From Globisporangium splendens (Eukaryota; Oomycota; Peronosporomycetes; Pythiales; Pythiaceae), in contig VFIW01000015.1 in assembly GCA_006386115.1 (NCBI GenBank), forward strand, positions 613,001 to 677,000: a DNA stretch of 64,000 nt. Direction: 5' to 3'. The notes under the pieces are model-generated. The model was given only the letters and a program-made list of their open reading frames with translations. It was not told the origin of the DNA and did not search any database. A program made the position numbers and the translations under genes. Every line of letters starts with the position of its first letter. The stretch's first letter is position 1. Shown here in pieces: positions 46,834 to 57,618 of the stretch.

Positions 46834-48294
46834 ATGTCGGAGGTCGAGCAGCTCACGGCGGCCGTCGCGGCCGTGGACGTCAGCGCTGCTAGTGCAACAG
46901 ACGTGCAGGACGCGGTAGAGCCACCACCAGCGCCAGCGGCCAGTGACGACGCCAAGCAGAAGAAGAAAGTGCTGCACCTCGTGGTCGACTCCGGCGCTGT
47001 CATCAAGGGTACCAACCTCTCGGCACTGGCCGAGAACTTTTGGACGGTGCCGGATGTGGTGGACGAGATCCGCGACAAGCGCTCGCGCAGCGCGTTGGAG
47101 CGCTTGCCGTTCACGCTGCAGACTCGAGAGCCCTCGTCTGAGGCCATGAGCGCCGTCGTCAACTTTTCGCGCAAGACGGGTGACTTTGCATACCTGTCGC
47201 TGACGGACTTGCGCGTCATGGCGCTCACGTACATGCTCGAGGCTGAGGCGAACGGCACAGATCACCTGAAGACAAGTCCCGAGGTGTCGCGCACGATTGC
47301 GCGTGATGCGAATGGCAAGGTCGTCGGTGCCTCGGAGCCAACGATTCCGTGCAAGTTCTTTGGTTCGGCCATGGGATGCAAGTTCGGCGACGAGTGCAAG
47401 TTCATCCACGACGAAAGCTTGCTGAGCAAGGGAGATGGCGAGTCTGCAGCCGTCGGAAAGGTTGCCATCCCGTGCAAGTTCTTCAACACGCCAGATGGAT
47501 GCAAGTACGGGGACGAGTGCCAGTTTGTGCACGAAAAAGCAGAGGAGCAAGAAGATGAAGCAGAGGCTGTGCCACAGGGCTCCGTCCGTGAGGAAGTGCG
47601 CAATGCCGACGTGAAGTCGCGCATTCTCGGTGGCTTTGGTGCTTCCAGCAACGCCGGTGCATTCGAAGACGATGGCAAGAACTGGATCAGTGAGACCAAC
47701 TACGCCAAGTTCACGTCGTCCCCCTTTGGCGACGGCAAGGGTGTCGAAGCCATCTCGGACGGCATCAAGGTCGCATGCATCACGACGGATTTCTCCATGC
47801 AGAACGTGCTGCTGCAGATCGGTCTGCGTCTGCTCTCGTCCGAGGGCATGCTCATCAAGCGCGTCAAACAGTGGATCTTGAAGTGCATTGCGTGCTTCAC
47901 GACGTCGACGGAGATGGAGCGCATGTTCTGTCCAAAGTGCGGCAACAACACCATGGAGCGCGTCTCGTACAGTCTCGGCCAGGACGGCAAGATGACGTTC
48001 CACACGCGCGCGAACCGGCCCGTGAAGCTCACGGGCACCAAGTACTCGTTGCCCAAGCCAAAGGGTGGCCGCAACGGCGACTTGCTGCTGCGAGAGGATC
48101 AGCTGATGATAGGCATCTGGGGTCAGCGACAGCGACAGCACAAGAAGGTCATGAACTCGGCCTTTGGCGAGAACGTGGCGCACGACCTCGGCGTCAAGGC
48201 GGAGAAACAAACGAGTATCGTCGTTGGCTACGGCCGCATGAACCCGAACGCGCAAAAGGGCCGCGAGCGCCGTGGTAAGAAGAAGCGCAACTAG
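46834..48294 (+). CDS. NOB1: NOB1 pre-18S rRNA endonuclease with two CCCH zinc fingers
   Basis: Single exon, 486 residues. The PIN nuclease domain (about 44-150) opens LHLVVDSGAVIKG with the catalytic Asp, then VVDEIRDKRSR. The NOB1 zinc ribbon lies at about 345-385 (KCIACF ... CPKCGN), followed by the conserved GTKYSLPKPKGGR and a Lys/Arg tail. NOB1 cleaves site D of pre-18S rRNA in late 40S maturation. Between PIN and ribbon are two near-identical CCCH fingers, C-x8-C-x5-C-x3-H at C173-H192 and C214-H233 (PCKFFGSAMGCKFGDEC and PCKFFNTPDGCKYGDEC), which textbook NOB1 lacks; they probably add RNA contacts. Confidence 0.93.
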   Translation: MSEVEQLTAAVAAVDVSAASATDVQDAVEPPPAPAASDDAKQKKKVLHLVVDSGAVIKGTNLSALAENFWTVPDVVDEIRDKRSRSALERLPFTLQTREPSSEAMSAVVNFSRKTGDFAYLSLTDLRVMALTYMLEAEANGTDHLKTSPEVSRTIARDANGKVVGASEPTIPCKFFGSAMGCKFGDECKFIHDESLLSKGDGESAAVGKVAIPCKFFNTPDGCKYGDECQFVHEKAEEQEDEAEAVPQGSVREEVRNADVKSRILGGFGASSNAGAFEDDGKNWISETNYAKFTSSPFGDGKGVEAISDGIKVACITTDFSMQNVLLQIGLRLLSSEGMLIKRVKQWILKCIACFTTSTEMERMFCPKCGNNTMERVSYSLGQDGKMTFHTRANRPVKLTGTKYSLPKPKGGRNGDLLLREDQLMIGIWGQRQRQHKKVMNSAFGENVAHDLGVKAEKQTSIVVGYGRMNPNAQKGRERRGKKKRN

Positions 48295-48622
48295 ACCTGT
48301 TTTTTGCCTACGATCTGTGTTAGTTAATTGCCTTTCTCTCTATAATACTATCGATCACTGTCCACTTGCACTCTTTGAACTATGTCAGCATCACCATTGC
48401 AGTGTACTGTATTAGGTTAACGCCATGGGATCTGATAACTTATAAATGGCTACATTTTTTGACATGCATCGATTTTCGCTAGCCTCGAGCCTAAAATGGA
48501 CTGGGATCATGAAGAAAAGCTGGTTTTTGCCTGACACGAACTAGACGCGCGCGTGCGTGAGTAGCGTGTTCGTCTTCTGTTCTGCTTCTCCATCACGGCG
48601 CGAGGCAAACGTTCCAGGCGAC
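48295..48622. other. Short intergenic, nothing recognised
   Basis: About 330 A/T-richer bases after NOB1. No exon or RNA identified. Confidence 0.35.
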
Positions 48623-49171
48623 ATGGGCATCAAGAAGATCGTGACACTCGAGACGTGTGCCGTGACAGGCGAGCGGCTCAACTCGCCACGCAGCATCGAG
48701 GCGTGTCGCCGTGCTGGGGTTGAACCCGACGAGCTTCTACCAAAGTACCTTCACACGACCTTGGACTGCGTTTTGACATTGCTTTCGCTTTTCTCACGTT
48801 CGCTTTGTTGCACACAAATTAGGACTGTCAGCGAGTTCCTCGTGCGGCATGCGTCCAAGGACAGTACTCTGATCGAGAAGGAAGCCGCGCCAGACCAACA
48901 AGTGGGACAAGATCGAGGAAACATTGTACGCACTTTGACGTCCGCTTTTTCTCGCGAGTTCTACCCCGCTCTGCCCCTTGGATGTTGATGCGTGACGCCC
49001 TCTTTGTGTGTGTTTTGTCTCTTGTTGTGGGGCGACTTTGTCTTTTTTTCTTGTTCCCCATTATGTCATGACAGAGGCACAGAGGCAGGCGACGACGCGC
49101 GATCTCCGAGAGGTGGCAATGACGGTAGTGGTAACTTCATGGGACGCGGTCGAGTAGATTTTGGTTCATAA
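48623..49171 (+). pseudogene. Truncated remnant of an oomycete-type gene
   Basis: ATG 48623 opens MGIKKIVTLETCAVTGERLNSPRSIEACRRAGVEPDELLPK (a plausible N-terminal exon) to a GTACCT donor at 48745. After the acceptor before 48824 the frame reads TVSEFLVRHASKD and then slips: the natural continuation RQTNKWDKIEETL is one frame away near 48890. Past a second intron-like stretch a Gly/Arg tail (GGNDGSGNFMGRGRVDFGS) ends at TAA 49169-49171. The start and end of a protein seem present, but the long middle is missing and a frame is broken. I do not recognise the function; the N-terminal motif is reminiscent of conserved coiled-coil proteins. Confidence 0.42.
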
Positions 49172-49244
49172 AATACGATAAACCATTTGAGGTTTTCTCT
49201 CTCTCTCGGTCGTATGTCGTCATTTTCTCGGTTTACATGTTGAT

Positions 49245-51111
49245 TTAGTCGATTTCTATGACTTCGTTCGACTGGGGAACTCCAGCGCGACTTTGCGAGT
49301 CGATCGCTGCGACAGAACTGCTGGTTGGGAGGCTACGTCGTTCTGCCTGAGCTGTCGTTGTATCTCGTGCTGGTGAAGGTCGTAAACGCATCTCTCCTTC
49401 GTCGTCGTCATCGGAGAACGTCAGGTCGACAACTTGCTTGGACTCATTCGTTACTGTCCTAGTCCCCGATGGAGTTGGTGGGATCTGGAAGACCGCGTGA
49501 ATGTCTCCTGCCAGGTAAAATTCATCGTCGCCCATGGAGATCACAACTGGAAACCCTGACGCATCAGGAACACCAAAGAAACTACCCGAGACATCTGACG
49601 ACTGCGATGGCGGAGGGGGACGGGGTGCTGCAGATGGAACTGGTGGGTTCTTTTCTTCTCGCCGAGGCTTCTTCGTCTTTGGTAGTTTTGTGTTCGTACT
49701 GCCACTGGGCTCCTTGCATTTCGTGGATCCACCTTGCGAGCTATGCGTATCTCCTGGCGTTGCTGTTCCAACATGAGATTGCTTCTCTTCAACCTCGCTG
49801 TCGGCTTTCGCTGAGCCTTCGTCCACGGTCGGGAAAAAGCTCTTGACACTCGGCGTTGCGGCTTTTTTCTTCTTCGCATTCTGTTTCTTTTCCTGTTTTC
49901 GCGTATACTCCGGTGGTTCCTTGATTTTTGTGTAGGTGCCTCCGCATTTTCTCTTATAAGGAGTCAAAAAACACAGGCAAAAGGACGTGAACTCTGTGCA
50001 GCGATGGAAATGGTGCAGACACTTCTCAACTTACTTGATGGTCTTCCCACCAGTTGTCCGTCGGTGCAGGTGGTCGATTCATTGCACGCTTCACGACGCC
50101 ATAGTACGGCGGCGCACGTTGACACGGTCCCTATTTCCAAATTAGACCGCAATTGTAAGACGAAGACGAAAGCACAATGAAAATTAAGCATGGAGCTCTA
50201 CGTACGTCGCATTTCCACCAGTGCTGCCGGTACGAGTCGACTTCGTCGTGGAACGTGTGGAAGACCGTGATCTTGGTGCCCGCGACCTGGTTGATGCGGT
50301 GCATGTGCGACTGGAACACGGCGCCGTGGTCGTCGTGGTCCTTCACGGGGCTGAACACGAACACGTATGCGTGTATCATCTCGTGCAGAAGCGTGTTGAT
50401 CATGTCGCCTCGCGGACGAAGCTTCAGCAGCGGTTCACTAAAGGATAAGAGTGCACGGCATTAATAAACAAGAGCCTTTTCTAGTAACGAATATAACAGG
50501 AAGCATGCCAAACACCCGCCATACCTCAGTCGAATGGAGCAGAATCCACTGCGTGGCTGGAAGCTGCACAACCCAGCGCTGTAAAGACACATAGTTACAC
50601 TACATTTGTGAAGCCATAATGGAGCGACTTGTGCTGTTAGAAACGTACCATAGCGTCATGCGGTTGCTCCATTTGACTTCACATCCTGCGAGCTTCTCAT
50701 CGAAAAACAACGTATTGTACTCCTACAGAAAACAGACCACATGCCATCAGCAAAGCCGCAGCAACATGCGCGACCTGTCGACACACTTACGCACCGCAAA
50801 GAGCGTATGCAGATCTGGATTCGGATCTACAACTTACACATACACACAGTAAGCATCATTCAATACGAGAAACGGAGCGTTCGCCAATCACGACACCAAT
50901 GTGCGCATGATGGCATGGACGAATGGAGCTCTTCCGAGTTTATCACATTAACTTGCGCAGACAGTGCGAGCGACTTCGCGCACAGACCACAGATACGCAG
51001 CAGTAGTGCGCACGGATACTCACCTAGCACTTCGTACTCGGGCGAGAGCAGGTCGTACTTCTGCTCGTAGCGCACGCGCTCGCGCGCCGTCGTCGCCACC
51101 TTCGTCGCCAT
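49245..51111 (-). CDS. SPRTN: SPRTN/Wss1-family DNA-protein crosslink protease
   Basis: Seven exons: 51111-51024, 50826-50795, 50722-50649, 50578-50525, 50437-50206, 50130-50035, 49952-49245; every phase matches, 427 residues. SprT core: PDLHTLF..YNTLFFDEKL, VKWSNRMTLCAG, SIRLSEPLLKLRPRGDMINTLLHEMIHAY with the HExxH-type zinc site HEMIH, then DHDDHGAVFQSHMHRIN. A zinc-ribbon segment KCDGPCQRAPPYYG, WWEDHQRKCGG and KIKEP close the domain. The tail carries SVKSFFPTV (PIP-box-like), a SUMO-interacting-type VVDLTFSDDDDEGE, and acidic and Ser-rich stretches. It degrades proteins crosslinked to DNA during replication. This is an intron-rich gene with tiny internal exons (32, 54 and 74 bases). Confidence 0.93.
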
Positions 51112-51296
51112 TGTCCGCGCGCGAATGCGTATTCAAAATCGTCCATGGTCAGAAAGTTCTAGGTTATGCAGTATAGTAGGTTATTCCGTATCGTGGGGTA
51201 TGTTGTTGGATAGGATGCGACCTGAAACGACGCGAACGCCATGAGACATAGCTTTGGCACATTGGCCACCTAAAGTATCGACTTGGCCAGCAAAAA

Positions 51297-51978
51297 ATGG
51301 CGCTTTGGATGCAACGTAGCGCTCCATTTGCTACCTGCTGTCTGTGGGTATTGTATCTTCTCTACGTGGCGCAAGAATGCCACGCCAAGGTCCACAACGG
51401 CACGAACCCAGTCTCTCACCTCGGCCAGACCCAAGCCAACCCTCCTAGCATCCATCGTTCGAAAGTGCACAAAAACGAGCACCCGCAGCACAAGCAGCAG
51501 CAACGAGAGCTCCTCGGAGGACTAGGCTGCGACTTGGAGATCTACAAAGACTTTATCGACTCGGACGAAGGCCAAGACATCTTCATCATGGCGACCATGT
51601 GCGAGTCGAAGATTCTGTACCTCAAGAACGAGCGCGCAGGGTTCTACGGATCCGTGGGGCAAGCGAGTCTGCGGTTCGCGGTGTGCCCTGGCGAATGCGC
51701 GGAGAGTGGTACGCTGCACCAGCTTGCAATGTCGCGATCTCGCTGTTCGTGTGCCCAGGTCTCCGCGACGACATTCGTGACCCACGACTTTTGCTTGGAG
51801 AACTCGGCGCCTGCTGTGCACGCACTTGGGCGAATGCGGCCACTGGAACTGCGAGCTCGAGGATTCCGCGTGTCTGCGCTATGAGTGGTACAAGTTGTAC
51901 CCCTGCGAGAGCATCCGCGTTGTCGGAAACATGGTGCTCTTTCTAGGCTGTTTCATGGCATTATTGCTGCTCATGTAA
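51297..51978 (+). CDS. Cys-rich secreted or membrane-anchored protein, exon structure unresolved
   Basis: ATG 51297 opens a signal peptide (MALWMQRSAPFATCCLWVLYLLYVAQECHA), then a His/Gln-rich stretch and a folded-looking part (CDLEIYKDFIDSDEGQDIFIMATMC, SLRFAVCPGECAES). From about 51811 a different frame clearly codes LLCTHLGECGHWNCELEDSACLRYEWYKLYPC and a C-terminal hydrophobic helix (VVGNMVLFLGCFMALLLLM) to TAA 51976-51978. GTACGC at 51709 with CCAG at 51755-51758 is a possible intron, but it leads into the third frame, so either a second intron or a frameshift near 51780-51805 is present. I do not recognise the family. Its topology suggests a surface protein with many disulfides. Confidence 0.5.
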
Positions 51979-52041
51979 CCATGTGGTTACGAAAAGGCGT
52001 AACCGGTTACGTTTTTCCTCAGCACCATCACTCATACAAAG

Positions 52042-53061
52042 ATGATCGCATGGAAGGTGTTTGGAGATGCCGCGAAGAGCGAATGTGTCGCCGAAGGATC
52101 GTTTCCTGTGGAGCGCGTGCTGCTGAATGGAGAAGAAGGTGCATGCAAACGTGGTGAATACGCGCGGGGCTTTCAGTTGGCGTCTCAGGTTTGCGAAAAT
52201 GCGCGCGTGTTGCTTCAAAAGATGCGCGAGAACGGATCGCCTGCTTCGTCTGCATTCACGGAGTTTCCGATTGCAAAAGTGTCGCTCACTATGGATGGAA
52301 AGGAGTCTGTGACATCAAAACAGCAAGAGAAAGAGGATGCGGGTGAGTGGCACTGCCGTCTGGAGGTCGTTCGGTCCCCGCAGTTGACGGCATTTGATGC
52401 GGAGGAGCCGCAAACGTGGTTCAAAGCGAAAGCGGCTCGTGGCGCAGTGTATCGCACGCGAGGGAATGATGCGTTCAAGAGAGAGAAGTACAAGGCAGCG
52501 ATTCGTGCCTACAAGAAGGTGTTGCCAGCGTATAAGTGTGTTTGGGATATTAAGTGTTGAATCGCTCGTTAACGCGGTGATGCCTCTCTGTCTCGCTGTG
52601 TACATGTAGGCATTGCGGTGGTTAGTGTGCCCCGAAGGATGCAAATACGATGCCGAGGAAGCTTCCGTCGTCGACACCATCGCCGTCGCATGCCACTCGA
52701 ACCTCGCGACGAGTTTCTGGAAATTGCAGAACATGAGCGCGTGCATCAATCATGCGACCCAAGCGCTGCAGCATGACCCAGAGCACGTGAAGGCGCTGTA
52801 TCGACGCAGTCAGGCGTACCTGAGTACGAAAGCATTCGAAAACGCTGTCGACGATCTCGTGCAAGCGCAGCAACTTGACCCTGATAGCAAACTGATCCGT
52901 ACGACTTACCAGGCTCATTGGATACGCATTTCGCTTATTCTGTTGTTCTTAATGAGCTCTTGGTTGTGTGTCTATGCGCAGACTCAGCATTGGAACGAGC
53001 TCGCAGCGCGCAGACGCAGTTCCAGAAGAAGCAGAAAGAGGCATTTGCAAAGATGTTTTGA
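52042..53061 (+). CDS. TPR protein, FKBP/AIP cochaperone-like
   Basis: Three exons: 52042-52518, 52610-52898, 52982-53061 (phases 0 and 1), 281 residues. The N-terminal 130 residues are beta-rich and may be a remnant FKBP-like fold, but I cannot see PPIase catalytic residues. Three TPR motifs follow: RGNDAFKREKYKAAIRAYKKALRWL, the CHSNLATSFWKLQNMSACINHATQAL repeat, and VKALYRRSQAYLSTKAFENAVDDLVQA. The C-terminal helix ends QKKQKEAFAKMF, as in FKBP-type cochaperones. The repeat order matches the Hsp90-binding TPR clamp of the FKBP/AIP group, so an Hsp90 partner is likely. Donor choice at 52518 restores a perfect TPR (AYKKALRWL) and beats a later GT. Confidence 0.75.
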
Positions 53062-53438
53062 ATGAGGTGGTAGCTAAGAAAATGCCTAAAGCATACCAGA
53101 GAAGGACCACGCTTGATAAAGGTGACGACAACGAAATGATCTAATTTAAACAGGGAGGGGCTTCATTCTTTATAAGCGTCAAGATACATTGGACAACTGA
53201 TAAAAAAGAGAAGACCTTCACTTCTACTAACATGGGACGTGGAAGCGACACGCATGTTTCAACTACCCGCAGCCTCTGCTTTCACACAAAACCTCTGATC
53301 TCTCTCAAGCGCTCTTCTCACACAAGGAAGAGGCAGCTTCGCGTCCACGGCTGGACGCCATGTCCGTCAAAGGCACCGAGCACCCAATCGACCATCGATT
53401 CCGAGAAAGCGGCCTCGTGGACAGCAAGAGTAGCGCGC
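53062..53438. other. Convergent 3' flanks, nothing recognised
   Basis: About 375 bases between the stops of the TPR gene and S25. A/T-rich near 53140-53230, otherwise unremarkable. Confidence 0.3.
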
Positions 53439-53774
53439 TTATTCGTCCGCACCGCCGACCGCACGCGTGTAGATGTATTGAGCGTGGTGGGCAAGCACCT
53501 TCGTGATCACACCGCTCTCCTCCAACTCGTGGATCGAGGCGCGGGCGAGCGCAGCGTTGACCTTAAGACGCTCGACGATGGCCGACGCGGTGATCAGCTT
53601 CATCTTTGGCACTTCGTTGAGGAGACGCTCGTAGGTTTCCTGGTCGTAGAGCACCTTGTTGGCGACCTTCTCACGGACCTTACCCTTGGACCATTTCTTC
53701 TTGCCCTTGCCCTTGCCACCGGCCATGGCGGCGGCCATCTTCTGTTCCTTCGTCTTCTGCTGCGTCTTTGGAGG
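53439..53774 (-). CDS. RPS25: 40S ribosomal protein eS25
   Basis: Main exon 53774-53439 reads PPKTQQKTKEQKMAAAMAGGKGKGKKKWSKGKVREK and then the eS25 winged-helix core: NKVLYDQETYERLLNEVP, LITASAIVERLKVNAALARASIHEL, GVITKVLAHHAQYIYTRA. The exon starts right after a TTGTAG acceptor in phase 0, so the initiating ATG must lie in a short upstream exon. A 15-base candidate at 53876-53862 (before GTGAGA) keeps phase but gives an atypical MHVFV start; the internal ATG at 53738 is an alternative. The product is a structural protein of the small ribosomal subunit. Confidence 0.93.
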   Translation of the reverse strand, partial: PPKTQQKTKEQKMAAAMAGGKGKGKKKWSKGKVREKVANKVLYDQETYERLLNEVPKMKLITASAIVERLKVNAALARASIHELEESGVITKVLAHHAQYIYTRAVGGADE

Positions 53775-53970
53775 CTACAAGACACATACAACAAGTTGAT
53801 TTTCACACTGTTAATATCTCCGTTGGCATGGATCATTTGATTCTGGGATACACAGTCTCACGACGAAGACATGCATGCATCTCTTTCTCCATCCCTACTC
53901 AGCAGCAGGAACTTTGACAGGAACAGAACGCCATGCTGCACACGACGATCATTGGCAATGCTGCTCAACC

Positions 53971-54288
53971 ATGCCGACATTACAAGATATATTCTCGCTG
54001 TCTCCATCTGCCGTCCACGCACAAGCACCATTCTCTGCGGAACTACAGGCAGTTTATCCGAGCGCTGTCAATACATTGTATCAGGCTCTCGATGCGCCGC
54101 CGCTGGCCGGTAGTAACGCGCATATTGCTGGATGGCTGATCTGTGTGTTTGTTACTCGTCCGCTGCCTTTGTCCCATATTGCTCCTGCTGTCGCGCTCGC
54201 ATTCTCCACACGCCCACTTTCTCGCATTTCACAGTCGGCTCCGACTGCTACCGACAGAAGGATCGGGGAGAAAGGGATGCATGCATAG
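53971..54288 (+). CDS. Unrecognised short frame, possible first-exon fragment
   Basis: ATG 53971 opens about 105 codons. The first 70 have natural-looking composition (MPTLQDIFSLSPSAV, FSAELQAVYPSAVNTLYQAL, GSNAHIAGWLICVFV); the rest is Ser/Pro/Arg-rich and may be read-through of an intron. It could be the start of a gene whose remainder is missing, or a chance frame next to the S25 promoter. No domain recognised. Confidence 0.22.
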   Translation: MPTLQDIFSLSPSAVHAQAPFSAELQAVYPSAVNTLYQALDAPPLAGSNAHIAGWLICVFVTRPLPLSHIAPAVALAFSTRPLSRISQSAPTATDRRIGEKGMHA

Positions 54289-54632
54289 ACGCCTAAGAAA
54301 GGGGCTCGACCGTCATGCCATTGCTGCTTACCATGGTTGCTTCTTGGTTTGCTTAGCTCCCTGTTTAATTGGCTAGTGTCTGCCCCTATTGCCGAGCACC
54401 TAATGGCATGGCCGCCCAACCAGCCAGCCATCCATTCCGCTCTCAACCCCGACCGAACCGCAGAAGCGAACCGGACTCGGACCGGTTCGCTGCGTGCATC
54501 AACAAAAATGAAAGACAAGGCGAACCGCGGTTCAGAAAAGCATTGGACCGGTTGCATAGAATATCTGAGGCGGTATCAGATAGGACTGGATCTGATAAAC
54601 TCATGAAAGACGTGGTGTGAGACCGACAAGCA

Positions 54633-54649
54633 CCGGTATCTGATACCGG
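54633..54649. repeat. Perfect 17-bp palindrome CCGGTATC-T-GATACCGG
   Basis: Two 8-base inverted halves around one T. It is the last member of a cluster of related motifs (54470-54660) and resembles the motifs at 28621-28725, both in intergenic DNA. Confidence 0.6.
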
Positions 54650-55198
54650 AACAACAGCGAAATGTATCCATGTGGACGAAGAGATGCGCTCAACGCGAAG
54701 GAAAAGAATGGCTCAGGCGCGCTTTCAATTGAACACGTATAACGTGCTTAGGTGGCGCTCGGCTCCTGACTTGCATGCGGCAATGAAGAATTCCAGGCAA
54801 CAGTGCAGCGTATCGCAGTGAGCGATGGAATGATCCAGTCCAGATGTCGATAACATGAGAGATCGGCTGCAATCTTTGGAATGATGCTAACAGATTTTAT
54901 GCGCACTCGTCGAGCTAAGCAGTAGAAACAAATCAAGGCCAACGACAACACGTAACGAAGCTGTAGAAAACAAAGAAATCTCACATAACCTTTTTTTTCT
55001 TTTCGTATTTCGTCAAACTTCACTTCTTCGTTGCTCAGAATCGTGCAAAGGACTAACTGCACATGCATGCAGCGTTCGCCACGAAAAACCACTCACGTGG
55101 AAGGCGAGATCTCAAAAATCGACTCCAAACCATCCATTCCATCCCGTTCCAGTGCTCCACTTCGGACGCCAACGCTGCATTCTCTCTCACATCTCCAT

Positions 55199-55825
55199 TT
55201 AGGCTGCCGACTTGCTCATTGGCTGCTGCTCCTGGATTTGCGACTTGCCCTCCGTGCCCTGCACTTGGTGCTGGTCGCCTGTCTCGCCTTGCTCCTTCAG
55301 CTCCTTGTTCTTCTTCTCTTGCGCTTGGCCGAATGGCGTCTTACTCCACACCTTCTCGAATTCGTCCGGCGTGCCCTGCGAGCACAGCATCTTGTGCTCG
55401 CCCTGGTCGTCGCGGTCCTTGCAGTGCCAGATCGTCTTCAAGCGCTTACCGTCGACTTCGCGCTCGTGCACAGCCTTCAAGCGGCCGTTCGAGTCTTCGT
55501 AGCGGTGACGCGTGCTCGAGATGCGGCATCCCTTGCCATCGACGACTGACGAACTGTTGGACGAGTACGACGAAAACGCGCGGTTACCTTCACGTTGTTG
55601 CTCAGGCTGCTTCTCCGCGGGTCTCTGTCCTCGCTGCTCCACGGGCAAGTCTCTGAAAAAGTCGTCGTCTTCGTGCATGCTGGGGGGCACGAGCATACTG
55701 GTGGTCATTGGGAAGCGCGAGCCGAGTATCTGGTCGGCCATCGTGTCGAGGTCCATCATCGGCTGCTCCAGCATCGACATCGGATGCCAAAACGACGGGC
55801 GAGCGAGATCCCACGTCGAGAGCAT
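55199..55825 (-). CDS. Mlf1 (myeloid leukaemia factor)-like protein
   Basis: Single exon from ATG 55825, 208 residues. After an N-terminal Met/Pro-rich part come FSSYSSNSSSVVDGKGCRISSTRHRYEDSNGRLKAVHEREVDGKRLKTI and GTPDEFEKVWSKTPFGQAQ, in the pattern of the Mlf1 family (SYSSSSVV, R.., G.lKe, FdeeW). The C-terminus is Gln/Glu/Lys-rich and disordered. In other eukaryotes Mlf proteins bind Hsp70/14-3-3 partners and act in stress and protein-quality control; that role here is inferred from the weak family match. No signal or membrane segment. Confidence 0.62.
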   Translation of the reverse strand: MLSTWDLARPSFWHPMSMLEQPMMDLDTMADQILGSRFPMTTSMLVPPSMHEDDDFFRDLPVEQRGQRPAEKQPEQQREGNRAFSSYSSNSSSVVDGKGCRISSTRHRYEDSNGRLKAVHEREVDGKRLKTIWHCKDRDDQGEHKMLCSQGTPDEFEKVWSKTPFGQAQEKKNKELKEQGETGDQHQVQGTEGKSQIQEQQPMSKSAA

Positions 55826-56296
55826 TGTTGCTGGTCAAAGTGTTGCTGTTGCCGATCTGCTTCTTTCTTCACTTGTGCTTCACGGTGGAAATTGTGAACT
55901 GAGCCTCAGAGGAAGATCCGCTGGGGTATGGAGCGTTTCCCAAGACGAGCGTTGCGAGTCTGAGACGCGGACATCGACGCGAACCACCGCTGCTTCTGTT
56001 CGTTCTCGAATCTTGCTCCAACTGGCGCATAAAGCCATGCAAAGTGAACATAAAGAGCATCTGGAATTGCTGCTTGAAGTGGTGATTCTGTCGTTTCCAG
56101 AAAGCACCAATTATACCAAAGAAAGGTGATATCGCCATAAAACGCATCAAGTAGAGGTTATCAACTAAATATGCTCGACATACAAATATCATTTCGATGC
56201 ACCTTGTTTTGATAAAATGTTCGTTTTTGGTGGTCTCGTGAGGCTGCGTTCCACCGACAAACGAGAACAACTGCAGAGAACAGGAGCAGAATCGAG
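55826..56296. other. Divergent intergenic, nothing recognised
   Basis: 471 bases between the divergent Mlf1-like and membrane-protein starts. Open frames on both strands lack motifs; taken as shared 5' flank. Confidence 0.35.
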
Positions 56297-57618
56297 ATGG
56301 ACGTGTGGATGCTGCCGTTGTGCGCGCTGCTCGTGCTCGTTGGCCATGCGCTTTGGCGCGTCACGCGCATATGGAGGGCGGCAGCAGCAAGTCAGCGAAA
56401 CCGCGTCTCCACGTCACGTTGGACGAGGAAACGAGACCGCAATGGGGACGCGACCGTCCTCTTGGCGCACAGCTTCCACGCTCCGCTGTACGACCTCAGC
56501 ATCGCAGTGCTTGGGCTACGCGCTGCGCTCTACGCGTATGTGGCAGTAGAGCAAGCCGATCAGCCGGCGACAGTATCGAGCCCAACGGCGTTCTTTTGGC
56601 TGCTCGAGATGGCGAATGTCGGTGTCGTCGCGCTGTACGGGTACCTGATCGTCTTCTATGTGTGCATTGTGCATTGGCACCGCTGGCCGACGACGGGGCT
56701 CAGCTGTAGTGGGTCCTGGATGAATGGCGTCTATACGGCGTTCTGTGTGCTGTTGGTCGTCTTGGCGACGCTGTTTGCGTGTTTGCGATCGAGTTTGGTG
56801 CAGTTGGAGGCCAGCAATCGTGTCAGTGCTGGTGCTGCGCTCGTGATCGATCAAGTCACGTCCGTCTACTCTATTTATTCGTCGCTCATGTGGACGCTGT
56901 TGGGGTTGTTGCTGCTCAAGTACCAAGCTAAATGCATGCACTTTCTGTGGCGCGAACGCCGCTGTCATCGCCTCCATGTGCTCGATGGGACGTCGCTGCA
57001 TGCCATGTCCGTGTGCAATGCGCTCTTAGCGGCGATTGTGCTGATTCGTGCGGCGTCAGTTTTCATGAACGAACCGACAGACTTCAGTGCCATGCAAAGG
57101 CTCGTCGCCACCCAATGTCAATCTACAGGAGAGTCGTCATCATCATCGTCCATCCTCAAGCAGCTCTTTTGCCAGTACGTCGCATGGGAACTCGCGATCC
57201 TCGGCACGTTGTTCCACATGCTCAACAAAGTCCCAATCGTATCGAAATACCCGCCGCTGGTAGACTCGGAGCTTAACGCCGTCGCTGCTACGCAGACACC
57301 GTCGTCTGTATCCTATCACTTTCACGTCCCCAAGCTCCGCGAGATCGTGCACGATTACGTCACGACCACAAGCGAAACACTGCAGCAACGCGCGCAGTTA
57401 GACCGATACGAGCAGCTGTTTTACGATGAGCAGCGAAATGCCACGACGGACGAGACGGGTGACGCCCACGTTGCGTTGCTGTCGAAAGATTTTCTCGCTT
57501 CAGAGGAGGCAAATGACGTCAGCAGATCCTATATGGAGGAAGAGATCAGTTGTAACACTACTGCTAGTGACGAGGAACATTGTGGACCAACAAGTAATGC
57601 ATTCCCGCTGTACTTTGG

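Larger units (their letters stand above)
53775..55198. other. Mostly non-coding region with repeats
   Basis: Holds the 5' flank of S25, a low-confidence short frame at 53971-54288, and from 54430 to 54660 a cluster of GAACCG/ACCGGT/GGTATC motifs in both orientations with a perfect 17-base palindrome at 54633-54649. The remainder (54660-55198) shows no recognised gene. Confidence 0.4.

Noticed and set aside
53232..53840. 202-codon plus-strand frame over the S25 gene
   Set aside because: Leu/Asp-rich antisense of S25 with an unrelated front; no independent support.
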